NCBI RefSeq assembly: GCF_034043515.1
Contig: NZ_CP138214.1
Coordinates: forward strand, 3,162,001-3,226,000
From: Pseudomonas sp. MUP55
GTDB taxonomy: Bacteria > Pseudomonadota > Gammaproteobacteria > Pseudomonadales > Pseudomonadaceae
Length of the DNA stretch: 64,000 bases
Reading direction: 5' to 3'
A model generated the notes under the pieces. The model saw only the letters and a list, made by a program, of their open reading frames with translations, was not told the DNA's origin and made no database searches. Shown piece after piece: positions 55,542-63,937 of this stretch. The number at the start of each line of letters is the position of its first letter. Position 1 is the stretch's first letter. The position numbers and the translations under genes were made by a program.

Positions 55542-55690
55542 GGGGCAAGCCCTAACGCCAGTCAGTTAAGGCTTTTTTGTAGGAGCGAGCTTGCTCGCGA
55601 AGAAACTCAGAGCCACCGCGTTTATCCAGAATGAACGCGTTGCCTGGACGTTTTTCGCGAGCAAGCTCGCTCCTACATAGGGCTTGCCCC
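55542..55690. repeat. 13-bp inverted repeat enclosing a REP doublet
   Basis: GGGGCAAGCCCTA (55542-55554) and TAGGGCTTGCCCC (55678-55690) are perfect inverted arms resembling a broken GGGGGCTTGCCCCC-type REP. The whole TAGGAGCGAG-type doublet at 55579-55676 lies inside, so one REP element appears nested in the loop of another. Confidence 0.65.
55579..55676. repeat. REP doublet (REPIN-like), copy 2 of the TAGGAGCGAG type
   Basis: Perfect 23-bp arms (55579-55601 and 55654-55676) are the same as those at 23435-23531, and the interior is nearly identical (GCGTTTATCCAGAATGAACG shared). It lies between the thiol dioxygenase gene and the rhodanese-lyase fusion gene. Confidence 0.85.
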
Positions 55691-55706
55691 TCCCACAGGG
55701 GAACGA

Positions 55707-56300
55707 TCAGTAGGCGCGAATCGATGGCGCCATCTGCGAGGCGTTGTAGTTGAGGATGCGGCCGTCCGCTTCCACGCCGTAACGGCCGTTCAACGATTCC
55801 AGGGGCAAGCCGTAGAGGTGGAAGTGCAAGGTCGCCTGCTCGCCTTCGACCTTGATCCCGTGCAGGTCTTCGCCAAGGAACGAGATCGAGGTACCGGGCT
55901 GCACGATCACTTCTTTTTCCAGGGTCAGGTTGGTGAAGCCTGGCTCACGGCCCTCGTCATTGCGCGCATAGACGTAGTTGATCTCCTGGCCTTCAATTGC
56001 GCTGATGATCGCCCAGGTCTCGTGGTTGTGGGGGATCGTGCTTTTGCCCGGCAACAGCGAGTTCAGGTAGAGGGTCGGCGTGTCGCCATCGTCATTGAGG
56101 CGATAACGGAAGGCCGTGCTGCCCTGCCCCGGCACCGGTGCCGGGAAATGGTCGAAGTTGAACAGGTCGCGGCGCTCGGCCAGGCCCTCCAGCAGGCCAA
56201 CGATTTCTGCCAGCGCCGCGCGGTCTACGCCACGCTGGTTGATCACGCGAATCTGTTGCAAGAACGCTTCGATGACGGCAGCACGGTTCTCGGTACTCAT
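55707..56300 (-). CDS. Cysteine-dioxygenase-family cupin (thiol dioxygenase)
   Basis: This 197-residue single-cupin iron enzyme has a first motif GKSTIPHNHETW carrying two His ligands (HxH) and a second GEDLHGIKVEGE with the third His, as in cysteine and 3-mercaptopropionate dioxygenases. The position equivalent to mammalian Cys93 is Ile, so there is no Cys-Tyr crosslink. It should oxidise a thiol or persulfide to a sulfinate. GAGGAAA precedes the ATG. It is 16 bp after the ABC ATPase gene, at the end of the overlapping part of the operon. Confidence 0.83.
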   Translation of the reverse strand: MSTENRAAVIEAFLQQIRVINQRGVDRAALAEIVGLLEGLAERRDLFNFDHFPAPVPGQGSTAFRYRLNDDGDTPTLYLNSLLPGKSTIPHNHETWAIISAIEGQEINYVYARNDEGREPGFTNLTLEKEVIVQPGTSISFLGEDLHGIKVEGEQATLHFHLYGLPLESLNGRYGVEADGRILNYNASQMAPSIRAY

Positions 56301-56316
56301 GACACATTTCCTCGGG

Positions 56317-57141
56317 TCAGACAGACAGGCTGTAACGGCTCAAATTGGCCAGCAGGTAGGGGTCGTGGGCAATCGGGCCACGGCGCCCCGAATCGCCCAG
56401 GGCATGGCGCAGGAACGTCTGGGTGCGCTCGCTGGCCGGGTTCTGGAAAATCTGTACGGCGCTGCCATGCTCGACAATCACGCCGTTTTCGGTGAAGTAC
56501 ACAACATCGCTGATCTCTTCGGCGAAGCGCATTTCGTGAGTGACCAGCACGCACGTCATGCCTTCTTCGGTAAGTTCGCGGATCACCGTCAGCACTTCGC
56601 CGACGGTTTCCGGGTCGAGCGCCGAGGTCACTTCATCGAACAGAATCAGTTCCGGTCGCATCGCCAGGGCGCGTGCGATCGCCACGCGCTGCTGCTGGCC
56701 ACCGGACAACTGGCCAGGGTAAGCGTCGGCCTTGTGCTCCATGCGCACCTTGGCCAGCAGCGCCCGCGCGTCCTTTTCCGCATCGGCACGGTTGCGCCCG
56801 AGCACCTTGCGCGGGGCGATCACCAGGTTTTCCAGCACTGACAAATGCGGGAACAAGTTGTATTGCTGGAAGACAAAGCCGACGCGCTTGCGCAGTGCGA
56901 TGCGCTGGGCTTCCTGCGCCAGCGTGTCGACCTGCGTCTGGCCCACGCGGATGCTGCCGCGCTGGGGCTGCAACAGCCCGGTGATGCAGCGCAGAATCGT
57001 GGACTTGCCCGAGCCCGACGGGCCGATGATCGAGACCGCCTGGCCGCGCAGCACTTCGAGGTCAATGCCCTTGAGCACCGGGTTGTCACCAAACGACAGG
57101 TGCACATCGCGCAGGCTCACCAGCGGTTCAATAGAAGGCAT
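56317..57141 (-). CDS. Polar amino acid ABC transporter ATP-binding protein
   Basis: This 274-residue ATPase of the PAAT class (GlnQ/HisP/TcyN type) has Walker A GPSGSGKST, the Q-loop VFQQYNLFPHL, the signature LSGGQQQRVAIARAL and Walker B ELILFDEVTSALDPE. There is a C-terminal extension of about 20 residues beyond the usual end. It energises the two permeases encoded upstream; the ATG at 57139-57141 overlaps the end of the second permease gene by 14 bp. Confidence 0.92.
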   Translation of the reverse strand: MPSIEPLVSLRDVHLSFGDNPVLKGIDLEVLRGQAVSIIGPSGSGKSTILRCITGLLQPQRGSIRVGQTQVDTLAQEAQRIALRKRVGFVFQQYNLFPHLSVLENLVIAPRKVLGRNRADAEKDARALLAKVRMEHKADAYPGQLSGGQQQRVAIARALAMRPELILFDEVTSALDPETVGEVLTVIRELTEEGMTCVLVTHEMRFAEEISDVVYFTENGVIVEHGSAVQIFQNPASERTQTFLRHALGDSGRRGPIAHDPYLLANLSRYSLSV

Positions 57142-57811
57142 AACGGCGCTCCAGGTGTTGGGTGAGTCGTGAAATCGGGTAGCAATAGGCAAAGAACAGC
57201 ATCAACAGGCTCAGGTAGATCACCACCGTGAAACCGGTCATGTTCACCGTGTTGCTGGCGATCTGCGCGGTATCGATCACGTCATGCACGCCCACCAGCG
57301 AGGCCAGTGCGGTGCCCATGGTGACCACCGCGTACAGGTTCATCCAGGGCGGCAACATGCGCTTGAAGCACTGCGGCAGGATGATCGAACGGAACAACTG
57401 GCCACGGGTGAAGGCCAGCGAGCGCGCGGCTTCCCATTGCGTACTGGGGATCGAGCCGATGGCGCCGCGGAAGATCTCCGCCACGTTGGCGCTGGCCGGC
57501 AGCGCCAGCCCTAGGGTGACCTTGACCCAATCGGGAAACGACACGTAGCTGCTGCCGATGTGGATCTCGAACGGGAACACGTAGGTGGTGAAATAGATCA
57601 GCACCAGCCACGGCGCATTGCGAAACACCTGCACCCACAGCCGCGCGACCAACCCCAAGGGCGACAGCGCCAGTGCGCCAATCAAAAGCCCCAGCACCGA
57701 ACCGATGGCTATCGCCAGCAGGCTGATCAGAATGTTCTGGCCAAACCCGGCCACCAGCGCCGGTGACCATTGCAGCAAGGCCGACAGCACCGGGAATGAA
57801 TCAATGGCCAT
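57128..57811 (-). CDS. Polar amino acid ABC transporter permease (second)
   Basis: This 227-residue HisM/GlnP-type permease has five TM segments and the EAA loop AAGxxxG-like segment STQWEAARSLAFTRGQLF, and it starts with the family FGQNILISLLAIAIGSVLG. It pairs with the permease encoded just upstream (11-bp overlap) to form the membrane channel. Confidence 0.9.
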   Translation of the reverse strand: MAIDSFPVLSALLQWSPALVAGFGQNILISLLAIAIGSVLGLLIGALALSPLGLVARLWVQVFRNAPWLVLIYFTTYVFPFEIHIGSSYVSFPDWVKVTLGLALPASANVAEIFRGAIGSIPSTQWEAARSLAFTRGQLFRSIILPQCFKRMLPPWMNLYAVVTMGTALASLVGVHDVIDTAQIASNTVNMTGFTVVIYLSLLMLFFAYCYPISRLTQHLERRYAFY

Positions 57812-58526
57812 AGCCGGGCATCCTCAGACGCGCTTCAAGCCAGCGCCCCACGCAGTTGACGATAAAACTCAGCAGGCCGAAAAAGCCCAGGATCAGAATC
57901 ATCAGTTCCAGCACGTTATCGCTCTGGGTCCAGATCATGATGGCCGCGTAGGTGATATCGCCCACTGCAATGGCCGAGGCCACGGCGGTCATCTTCACGA
58001 GGTCGATCAGGTTGTTGATCAGCGACGGCAAGGCAAAGCGCAGCGCCAACGGCAGTTGCACATACCAGAGCAATTGGCGGCGGCTGAAAGCCAGGGAGCT
58101 GGCGGCCTCCAGCGTCACGGCGGGCACCGCTTCGATGCCGGCGCGCAGCGCTTCGGCATGGAACGCGCCCTTGTGCAGGGAAATCACGATCACTACCCAG
58201 GCGAACGGCGTCAACGGGTTGGCCGCGCCGACCGCCTGGGTCAGCAGCATGTTCAGCACCAGGAACGCACAGTACAGCTGCACCAACGTTGGCGTATTGC
58301 GCGTGACTTCGACAAATACCCGTGCCGGCTTGGCCAACCACGGGTTGCCCGAGGTGAGCAACGCCGCCAGGCTGATGCCCGCCAGCAGGCTGCCGATGAC
58401 GGTGAACAGGCACAGCAAGGTGGTGGTCAACGCACCCTGGACCAGGGAACCGCGCTGGTAGGCGTCGAGCAGGAAGTTGTAGTTCAGGCCGATGTCGGCG
58501 GCCCAGTGCACGAACAGTTCCATCAT
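57801..58526 (-). CDS. Polar amino acid ABC transporter permease (first)
   Basis: This 241-residue permease carries the family segments QGALTTTLLCLFTVIGSLLA, FVEVTRNTPTLVQLYCAF and the EAA-loop AVTLEAASSLAFSRRQLLWY. Its ATG at 58524-58526 overlaps the aminotransferase stop (ATGA). Two non-identical permeases suggest a heterodimeric channel. Confidence 0.9.
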   Translation of the reverse strand: MMELFVHWAADIGLNYNFLLDAYQRGSLVQGALTTTLLCLFTVIGSLLAGISLAALLTSGNPWLAKPARVFVEVTRNTPTLVQLYCAFLVLNMLLTQAVGAANPLTPFAWVVIVISLHKGAFHAEALRAGIEAVPAVTLEAASSLAFSRRQLLWYVQLPLALRFALPSLINNLIDLVKMTAVASAIAVGDITYAAIMIWTQSDNVLELMILILGFFGLLSFIVNCVGRWLEARLRMPGYGH

Positions 58527-59725
58527 CGCAACTGCCCGCACGCACTGGCGATACGTCGCGCGGCTTCGGCCACGCTGTCAGTCGCCGTGGCGATGGACAG
58601 GCGAAACCACGGTGACAGGCCATAGGCACTGCCCGCCACCACCGCCACGCCCTGTTCCAGCAGCCAGGCGACCACATCAGCGTCGTCGTCGATACGCTGG
58701 CCATCCGGGCGCAGGCGTCCGAGCAGCCCGGCGCAGCGCACAAAGACGAAGAAGCCGCCTTGGGGTTCAAGGACTTGCAGGCCGTCAACCTGACTCAGCG
58801 CCTGGACCAGCCTGTCCCGTCGCAACTGGTAGGTGGCGACCTGTTCGGCAAGAAAGCCCAGCCCGCCGGAATACGCCGCCAACGCGGCGGCCTGGCCCAC
58901 CGAGGAAGCGCCGGAAGTGGACTGCGATTGCACCACCACCATGGCGTCGGTAAGGGCTTGCGGCCCGGCGCCGAAGCCGATACGCCAACCCGTCATGGCG
59001 TAGGTCTTGGATACGCCACCCACCAAAAGGCAACGCGCCTGCAGGTCCGGGGCGACATTCAACAGGTTCAGAGCGGGGCGACCGTCAAAACGAATATGTT
59101 CATACAGTTCATCCAGCAGGATCAGCACCTGGGGATGGCGGCGCAGCACTTCGGCCAACGCGTTCAGCTCGGCTTGGCTGTACACCGCGCCACTGGGGTT
59201 GCCCGGACTGTTAAGGATCAACCAGCGCGTACGCGGGGTAAGGTGCTGTTCCAGTTGGGCCGGCAGCAGCTTGCAGCCCTGCCCCAATCCACACTCGATA
59301 AACACCGGCTCGCCGCCGTTGAAGCGCACGCTGTCCGGGAACGATGGCCAGTAAGGCGTCGGCACCAGCACTTCGTCGCCGTCATCCAGCGTGGCGGCAA
59401 AGGCATTGAAGATGATCTGCTTGGCGCCGTTGGCGATCACGATCGATGCCAGCGGATAGTCGAGGTGATTCTCTTCGGCCAACTTACGCTGCACCGCAAC
59501 GCGCAAGGCCTTCACGCCTGGCGTCGGCGTGTACTTGGTGGCGCCGCCTGCAATGGCTGTATAGGCGGCCTGTTTGATAGGTTGCGGTGTGTCGAAATCC
59601 GGCTCGCCGGTGGTGAGGTCGAGGATATCGCGACCGGCCTCGCGCAGTTCGGTCGCACGGGACTTGGCAGCGGCGTTGGCCGACAGAGACACCCGTTGCA
59701 CGCGTTGGGACAGGCGCACGGTCAT
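58523..59725 (-). CDS. PLP-dependent class I/II aminotransferase
   Basis: This 400-residue fold-type I aminotransferase of the AspC-like Igamma group has DLTTGEPDFDTPQPIKQA, NSPGNPSGAVYS (cofactor Asn-Pro-Gly), the DELYEHIRFDG segment, and the Schiff-base Lys in GGVSKTYAMTGWRIGF. It should transaminate the imported amino acid or its breakdown product. It overlaps the dehydrogenase gene upstream and the permease gene downstream by 4 bp each. The substrate cannot be read from sequence. Confidence 0.88.
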   Translation of the reverse strand: MTVRLSQRVQRVSLSANAAAKSRATELREAGRDILDLTTGEPDFDTPQPIKQAAYTAIAGGATKYTPTPGVKALRVAVQRKLAEENHLDYPLASIVIANGAKQIIFNAFAATLDDGDEVLVPTPYWPSFPDSVRFNGGEPVFIECGLGQGCKLLPAQLEQHLTPRTRWLILNSPGNPSGAVYSQAELNALAEVLRRHPQVLILLDELYEHIRFDGRPALNLLNVAPDLQARCLLVGGVSKTYAMTGWRIGFGAGPQALTDAMVVVQSQSTSGASSVGQAAALAAYSGGLGFLAEQVATYQLRRDRLVQALSQVDGLQVLEPQGGFFVFVRCAGLLGRLRPDGQRIDDDADVVAWLLEQGVAVVAGSAYGLSPWFRLSIATATDSVAEAARRIASACGQLR

Positions 59726-61143
59726 GGCTTTACCTCGAGGACTTTGCCGGGGTTGAGCAGGTTGTGTGGGTCGAGCGCTTGCTTGATGCGGCGCATCAGG
59801 TCCAGCTCCACCGGGCTTTTGTAGCGAGCCAGCAGGCCGACCTTGCGCTGGCCGATCCCATGTTCAGCACTGATCGAGCCGCCATGGGCATGGGCGCTGT
59901 CGTGCACCAAGGCGCTTAATTGGGCGTAGTGCGCCATGTGCGCCTCTGCCGTCGAATTCAGCGGATGCGCCACGTTGTAATGCAGGTTGCCGTCGCCCAG
60001 ATGGCCGAAGGTGAAATGGCGCACCCCGGGAAAATGCTGCTGGAGCAGTGCATCGGTGTGAGCCACGAAGGCCGCCACCTGGGAAATCGGCACCGAGATA
60101 TCGTGCTTCATGGTCCGCCCGGCAAGCTTCTGCGCCTCGCTCATGTTCTCGCGCAGCAGCCACAGGGCATCGCTTTGCGCCAGGCTCTCGGCGATCAGGG
60201 CATCACTGATCAATTGCTGCTCGAAGGCGTCGCCCAGCACCCGCTCGAAGGCTTCGCGGGCATGGCTTTGGCCATGGTTGTCCGAGAGTTCGATCAGGGC
60301 GTACCAGGCTTGACTCGCGGTTTTGAACGGCTGTGGGCCTTCCGGGAACTGGTCGCGCAGCAGGGCCAGGCAATCGGCGCTGAGCAACTCGAAGGCGGTC
60401 AGGTTAGCGCCGAAACCGGCTCGGGCGTGGGACAGGAACGCAACGGCCTGGGGCAGCTCATCGAACGCCAGCAGCGCCGTGGCCTGGGCCAAGGGCTGCG
60501 GGAACAGCTTCAGGGTGGCCGCGGTGATAATACCGAGCGTGCCCTCGCTGCCGATGTACAAATCGCGCAGGTCGTAGCCGGTATTGTCCTTGCGCAGACC
60601 GCGCAGGCCGTGCCAGATCTCGCCTTCGGCGGTCACCACCTCCAGGCCCAGCGTCAACTCGCGGGTGTTGCCGTAACGCAGCACGGCCGTGCCGCCGGCA
60701 TTAGTGCCGAGGTTGCCGCCAATCGTGCAACTGCCCTCGGCACCCAGGCTCAGGGGGAACAGACGGCCGGCGGCGCGGGCCACGTCCTGCACGTGTTGCA
60801 GGATGCAGCCGGCTTCCACCGTGAGGGTGTCATTGTCGGTATCGACCTGGCGCACGCGGTTCATGCGGTCGAGCAGCAGCAACACCGAACGCCCGCTGGC
60901 ATCCGGCGTAGCACCGGCCATCAGGCCGGTATTGCCACCCTGCACCACGATTGGCGCCTTCAACGCCACGCAGGCGCGCACCACCGCCGCCACTTCCTCA
61001 GTGTTCGCCGGGTGCACCGCCGCAATCACCTGTCCGGTGTAGCGACCCTGCTTGTCGGTCAGGTAATGCGCCGCCTGCGCGCTGGTTTGCACCTGGGCGG
61101 TGCCGAGCAGCTGTTGCAGGGTGGCGAACAGCGCATCACTCAT
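59722..61143 (-). CDS. FAD-linked D-2-hydroxyacid dehydrogenase (GlcD/D2HGDH family)
   Basis: This 473-residue vanillyl-alcohol-oxidase-fold flavoprotein has an N-terminal FAD_binding_4 domain (PIVVQGGNTGLMAGATPDAS, GSCTIGGNLGTNAGGTAVLR) and a C-terminal FAD-oxidase domain (FGHLGDGNLHYNVAHPL, GSISAEHGIGQRK). It resembles D-2-hydroxyglutarate and D-lactate dehydrogenases. In this operon it may oxidise a 2-hydroxy acid related to the imported sulfur amino acid, such as a mercaptolactate; that is inference. The start at 61141-61143 overlaps the preceding gene by 8 bp. Confidence 0.88.
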   Translation of the reverse strand: MSDALFATLQQLLGTAQVQTSAQAAHYLTDKQGRYTGQVIAAVHPANTEEVAAVVRACVALKAPIVVQGGNTGLMAGATPDASGRSVLLLLDRMNRVRQVDTDNDTLTVEAGCILQHVQDVARAAGRLFPLSLGAEGSCTIGGNLGTNAGGTAVLRYGNTRELTLGLEVVTAEGEIWHGLRGLRKDNTGYDLRDLYIGSEGTLGIITAATLKLFPQPLAQATALLAFDELPQAVAFLSHARAGFGANLTAFELLSADCLALLRDQFPEGPQPFKTASQAWYALIELSDNHGQSHAREAFERVLGDAFEQQLISDALIAESLAQSDALWLLRENMSEAQKLAGRTMKHDISVPISQVAAFVAHTDALLQQHFPGVRHFTFGHLGDGNLHYNVAHPLNSTAEAHMAHYAQLSALVHDSAHAHGGSISAEHGIGQRKVGLLARYKSPVELDLMRRIKQALDPHNLLNPGKVLEVKP

Positions 61144-61942
61144 GGCTGTACTGCTCGTGCAAATCGCGCAGGGCCTGGGACGGCGCCATGCCGGTACGTT
61201 CGCCCAGGGCAATCAGGAAGCCGCTTTTATGCCAGCCCTTCACGATGGCATCGAGCCTGGCCTGGGTGTCGTGCTCGCCCTTGCGAATCCAGATCACCGA
61301 TTTCGACGGAATCAGGTCCTCGGGCAGCGGGATCTCATAACCGGCCCATTCGGCATCGCCGAGCAAGGCATGCATGGTCGGACTGACGTGCACCGCCGCC
61401 ACGCAGCCATTGCCGCGCAACGACAGCAGCGATTCGGACTGACTGCGGAACGCCTTGATCTGCGCGCCGTAAGTCTCCTGCAAGGGCTTGATGAAGTTGC
61501 TGCCCTGGGACACGCACACTGGTTGGTCCTTGAGGTCAGCCCACTGCTTGATAGCCGAACCTTTGCGAATCAACGCCGCACCGCCGACTTCTTCGTACGG
61601 CGTGGGCACGTAGTCGAGGATCTGGGCGCGCTCGTCGGTCAATTGCATATTGGCGATCAGAATGTCGACCTTGCCCTGCTGCAGGAACTGCACGCGGTTG
61701 GGCGCCAGCACCGAAACAGTGTTGGTTTGCACGCCCAGCGCCTGGCCGATGGCCTTGGCCAGTTCGACGTTGTAACCCAGGTGCTCGCCGGTCTTGGGGT
61801 CGAGGGTACCGAACGGCGGGCCGCTGAGGATCACCCCGACACTGATGGCGTGACGTTGGCCGATCTTGTCGAGGGTGGCGTCGGCATGCGCGAAGCCTGC
61901 GCACAAGGCCAGGCCAAGTGCGATGAGGGGTTTGAAAGGCAT
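61136..61942 (-). CDS. Amino acid ABC transporter substrate-binding protein (second)
   Basis: This 268-residue periplasmic SBP_bac_3 protein has a signal peptide (LIALGLALCAGFAHA). Features are ISVGVILSGPPFGTLDPKTG, NRVQFLQQGKVDILIANMQ and GNGCVAAVHVSPTMHALLG. It is a paralogue of the adjacent binding protein, and both have two Cys at matching places (QPVCVSQGS and NGCVAAVH) that could form a disulfide. It follows the other SBP gene after one nucleotide. Confidence 0.9.
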   Translation of the reverse strand: MPFKPLIALGLALCAGFAHADATLDKIGQRHAISVGVILSGPPFGTLDPKTGEHLGYNVELAKAIGQALGVQTNTVSVLAPNRVQFLQQGKVDILIANMQLTDERAQILDYVPTPYEEVGGAALIRKGSAIKQWADLKDQPVCVSQGSNFIKPLQETYGAQIKAFRSQSESLLSLRGNGCVAAVHVSPTMHALLGDAEWAGYEIPLPEDLIPSKSVIWIRKGEHDTQARLDAIVKGWHKSGFLIALGERTGMAPSQALRDLHEQYSHE

Positions 61943-61943
61943 G

Positions 61944-62765
61944 TCAGGCGCCCTTGAACTGTTGCTGCAGTTCCACCAGCGCCGGCGATGCCGGGCTGAT
62001 GCGATTGCGGGTCTGGGCTTCGATCAGCCAGCCGCTGCGGTGCAGTTGCTTGACGATCGGGTCGAGCTTGGCTTGGGTGTCGCTTTCACCGCGACGCGTC
62101 CAGATCACCGACGGCGCCGGGTTGAGTTCAGGGCCGATGACGCGGTAATCCTTCCATTCGGCGCTGTCGTGGATCAGCGGGTTGATCAGGGTCGAATCAT
62201 GCACCGCCGCGACGCAGTTGTTGCCGCGCAGGGCCAGCAGCGATTCGGAGGAGCTTTTGAACGCCTTGATCTGCGCGCCGAATTCGGTCAAAGGCTTGAC
62301 GTAGCTGCTGCCCTGGGAGGTGCAGACGGGCTGGTCCTTGAGGTCTTCCCAGCGCGCGATTTTACTGTCTTTGAGCACGGCCGCGGCGCCGCCGATGCGG
62401 TAGAACGGGGTGGGCACAAAGCCCAGAATTTCACCGCGCTCGGCGGTCCATTCCATGTTCGCGATCAGCAGGTCGACCTTGCCCTGCTGCAGGAACTGTA
62501 CGCGGTTGGCGGGCAGCACCGGCACCAGTTGCACCTGGGCCTGGAGCTGGCGGCCCAGCTCGTTGGCCAGGTCTACGTTCAAGCCCTTGGGCTGTTGCGT
62601 CGTCGGATCGATGCTGCCGAACGGCCCGCCGGACAACAGCACGCCCACCACCAGCACATGGCGCTGCTCGATCTTGTCCAGGGTCGCGTCGGCCTGCGCC
62701 GCCACGCTGGCGCCCAGGGCCATCATCGCCCCCAGGGCCGCCGGCAACCATTTCTTCAACTTCAT
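61944..62765 (-). CDS. Amino acid ABC transporter substrate-binding protein (first)
   Basis: This 273-residue periplasmic SBP_bac_3 protein has a signal peptide (ALGAMMALGASVAAQA) and AGGGGA before the ATG at 62763-62765. Family segments are LVVGVLLSGGPFGSIDPTTQ, RVQFLQQGKVDLLIANMEW and NNCVAAVHDSTLINPLIH. It is the first gene of the operon, divergent from the LysR gene. It is close in sequence to the second SBP but differs in the ligand-facing region, so the pair probably widens the substrate range of one importer. Confidence 0.9.
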   Translation of the reverse strand: MKLKKWLPAALGAMMALGASVAAQADATLDKIEQRHVLVVGVLLSGGPFGSIDPTTQQPKGLNVDLANELGRQLQAQVQLVPVLPANRVQFLQQGKVDLLIANMEWTAERGEILGFVPTPFYRIGGAAAVLKDSKIARWEDLKDQPVCTSQGSSYVKPLTEFGAQIKAFKSSSESLLALRGNNCVAAVHDSTLINPLIHDSAEWKDYRVIGPELNPAPSVIWTRRGESDTQAKLDPIVKQLHRSGWLIEAQTRNRISPASPALVELQQQFKGA

Positions 62766-62849
62766 TGGATTTCCCCTGGCTAGTGATCGGCGTAGCCCCG
62801 ACCTGATGGAGTGGCATGCTAGGGAGAGTGACCGCACAACGGAAATGCA

Positions 62850-62862
62850 GATATCTCATATC
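62850..62862. promoter_or_regulatory. Palindrome in the SBP - lysR divergent promoter region
   Basis: GATAT and ATATC (5-bp arms, 3-bp spacer) are followed by TATAAC. The site lies about 85 bp upstream of the SBP start and 145 bp upstream of lysR. It is a candidate LysR binding site of modest strength. Confidence 0.35.
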
Positions 62863-63007
62863 GTTATAACTTGCCGTCGATGCACGACCTTCAATTACGG
62901 AATAACCCCATGTTTACGGGCGCGGTTAAAAATACGCCGCACACATACATAAAAAACGCTAATGTTTAACGTCACGCCCTTGATATAAACCGCCTCCGGA
63001 ACCGGCC

Positions 63008-63859
63008 ATGTCGACCCTCGACCTTGAACTGTTACGTACCTTTATCGCCGTGGTCGACCACCACAGCTTTGCCGAGGCCGGCGTGCACCTGGCCCGCACC
63101 CAGTCGTCCGTGACCCAGCATATGCAGCGCCTGGAGCAGCAAGTGGGGGTCAGCCTGTTCGTCAAACGCGGTCGGCAAAAGCAATTGAGCGAGCCCGGTT
63201 TACAGTTGCTGCGCCATGCGCGCCAGATGCTCTCGTTAAATGACGAGGTGTTGAATTCTCTGCGCGAAAGCAGCCTGAGCGGCGTGTTGCGTATTGGTTC
63301 GCCGCACGACATTGCCGATACCATCCTGCCGCCGATCCTCAGCCACATCGCCCGCTCCGCGCCACGCCTGCGCCTGGAAATCGATGTGGGGCGCAGCCCG
63401 TTTCTGATGGACGACCTGCACCGGGGCAAGGTGGACATGGTGATTTCCACCCGCTCCGACCCCAACCTGGAGGGGTTTGCGCTGCGCACGTCACCGGTCT
63501 GGTGGATATGTTCGGCGCAGTACATCCACCAGCCCGGCGAGCCGTTGCCGTTGATTCTGGTGGACGAGCCCAGCATCTATCGACGCTATGCGCTGGAAGC
63601 GTTGGAGCGGGCGAATATCGCGTGGCGCCAGGCGTATCTGGCGTCGAACCTGATCGGGATCAAGGCGGCGACGCGCGCCGGGCTGGGGGTGACGCCGCGA
63701 AGCATGGAGATGCTCGGCCCGGACATGCGCGTATTGGGCGAAACGGATGGGTTGCCGCGCTTGCCGGAGGTGACTTACTACCTCTGGATCCGACCGAACA
63801 CGGCGAACCCGCTCGCCAGGAAGGCGTATGACTTGATTCGTGGCAGCCAAGGGTTGTAA
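63008..63859 (+). CDS. LysR-family regulator of the sulfur amino acid operon (putative)
   Basis: This 283-residue regulator has the HTH AEAGVHLARTQSSVTQHMQR and an effector domain beginning GVLRIGSPHDIADTILPPIL. It diverges from the eight-gene transport and catabolism operon and is the only regulator beside it, so it very probably controls it. The ligand would be expected to be the imported compound or a product. GCCTCCGGAACC precedes the ATG without a strong ribosome-binding site. Confidence 0.88.
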   Translation: MSTLDLELLRTFIAVVDHHSFAEAGVHLARTQSSVTQHMQRLEQQVGVSLFVKRGRQKQLSEPGLQLLRHARQMLSLNDEVLNSLRESSLSGVLRIGSPHDIADTILPPILSHIARSAPRLRLEIDVGRSPFLMDDLHRGKVDMVISTRSDPNLEGFALRTSPVWWICSAQYIHQPGEPLPLILVDEPSIYRRYALEALERANIAWRQAYLASNLIGIKAATRAGLGVTPRSMEMLGPDMRVLGETDGLPRLPEVTYYLWIRPNTANPLARKAYDLIRGSQGL

Positions 63860-63937
63860 AGACGGTGCTGGCAACTGGATTTTATCCCGTTAGAATCAGC
63901 GCCCTATCCCGCCTGTCTTCCTGATACGAGCCCCTCC

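Noticed and set aside
23435..55676. CRISPR array
   Set aside because: The repeats are dispersed REP doublets with inverted arms, not clustered direct repeats with unique spacers, and no cas genes are present.
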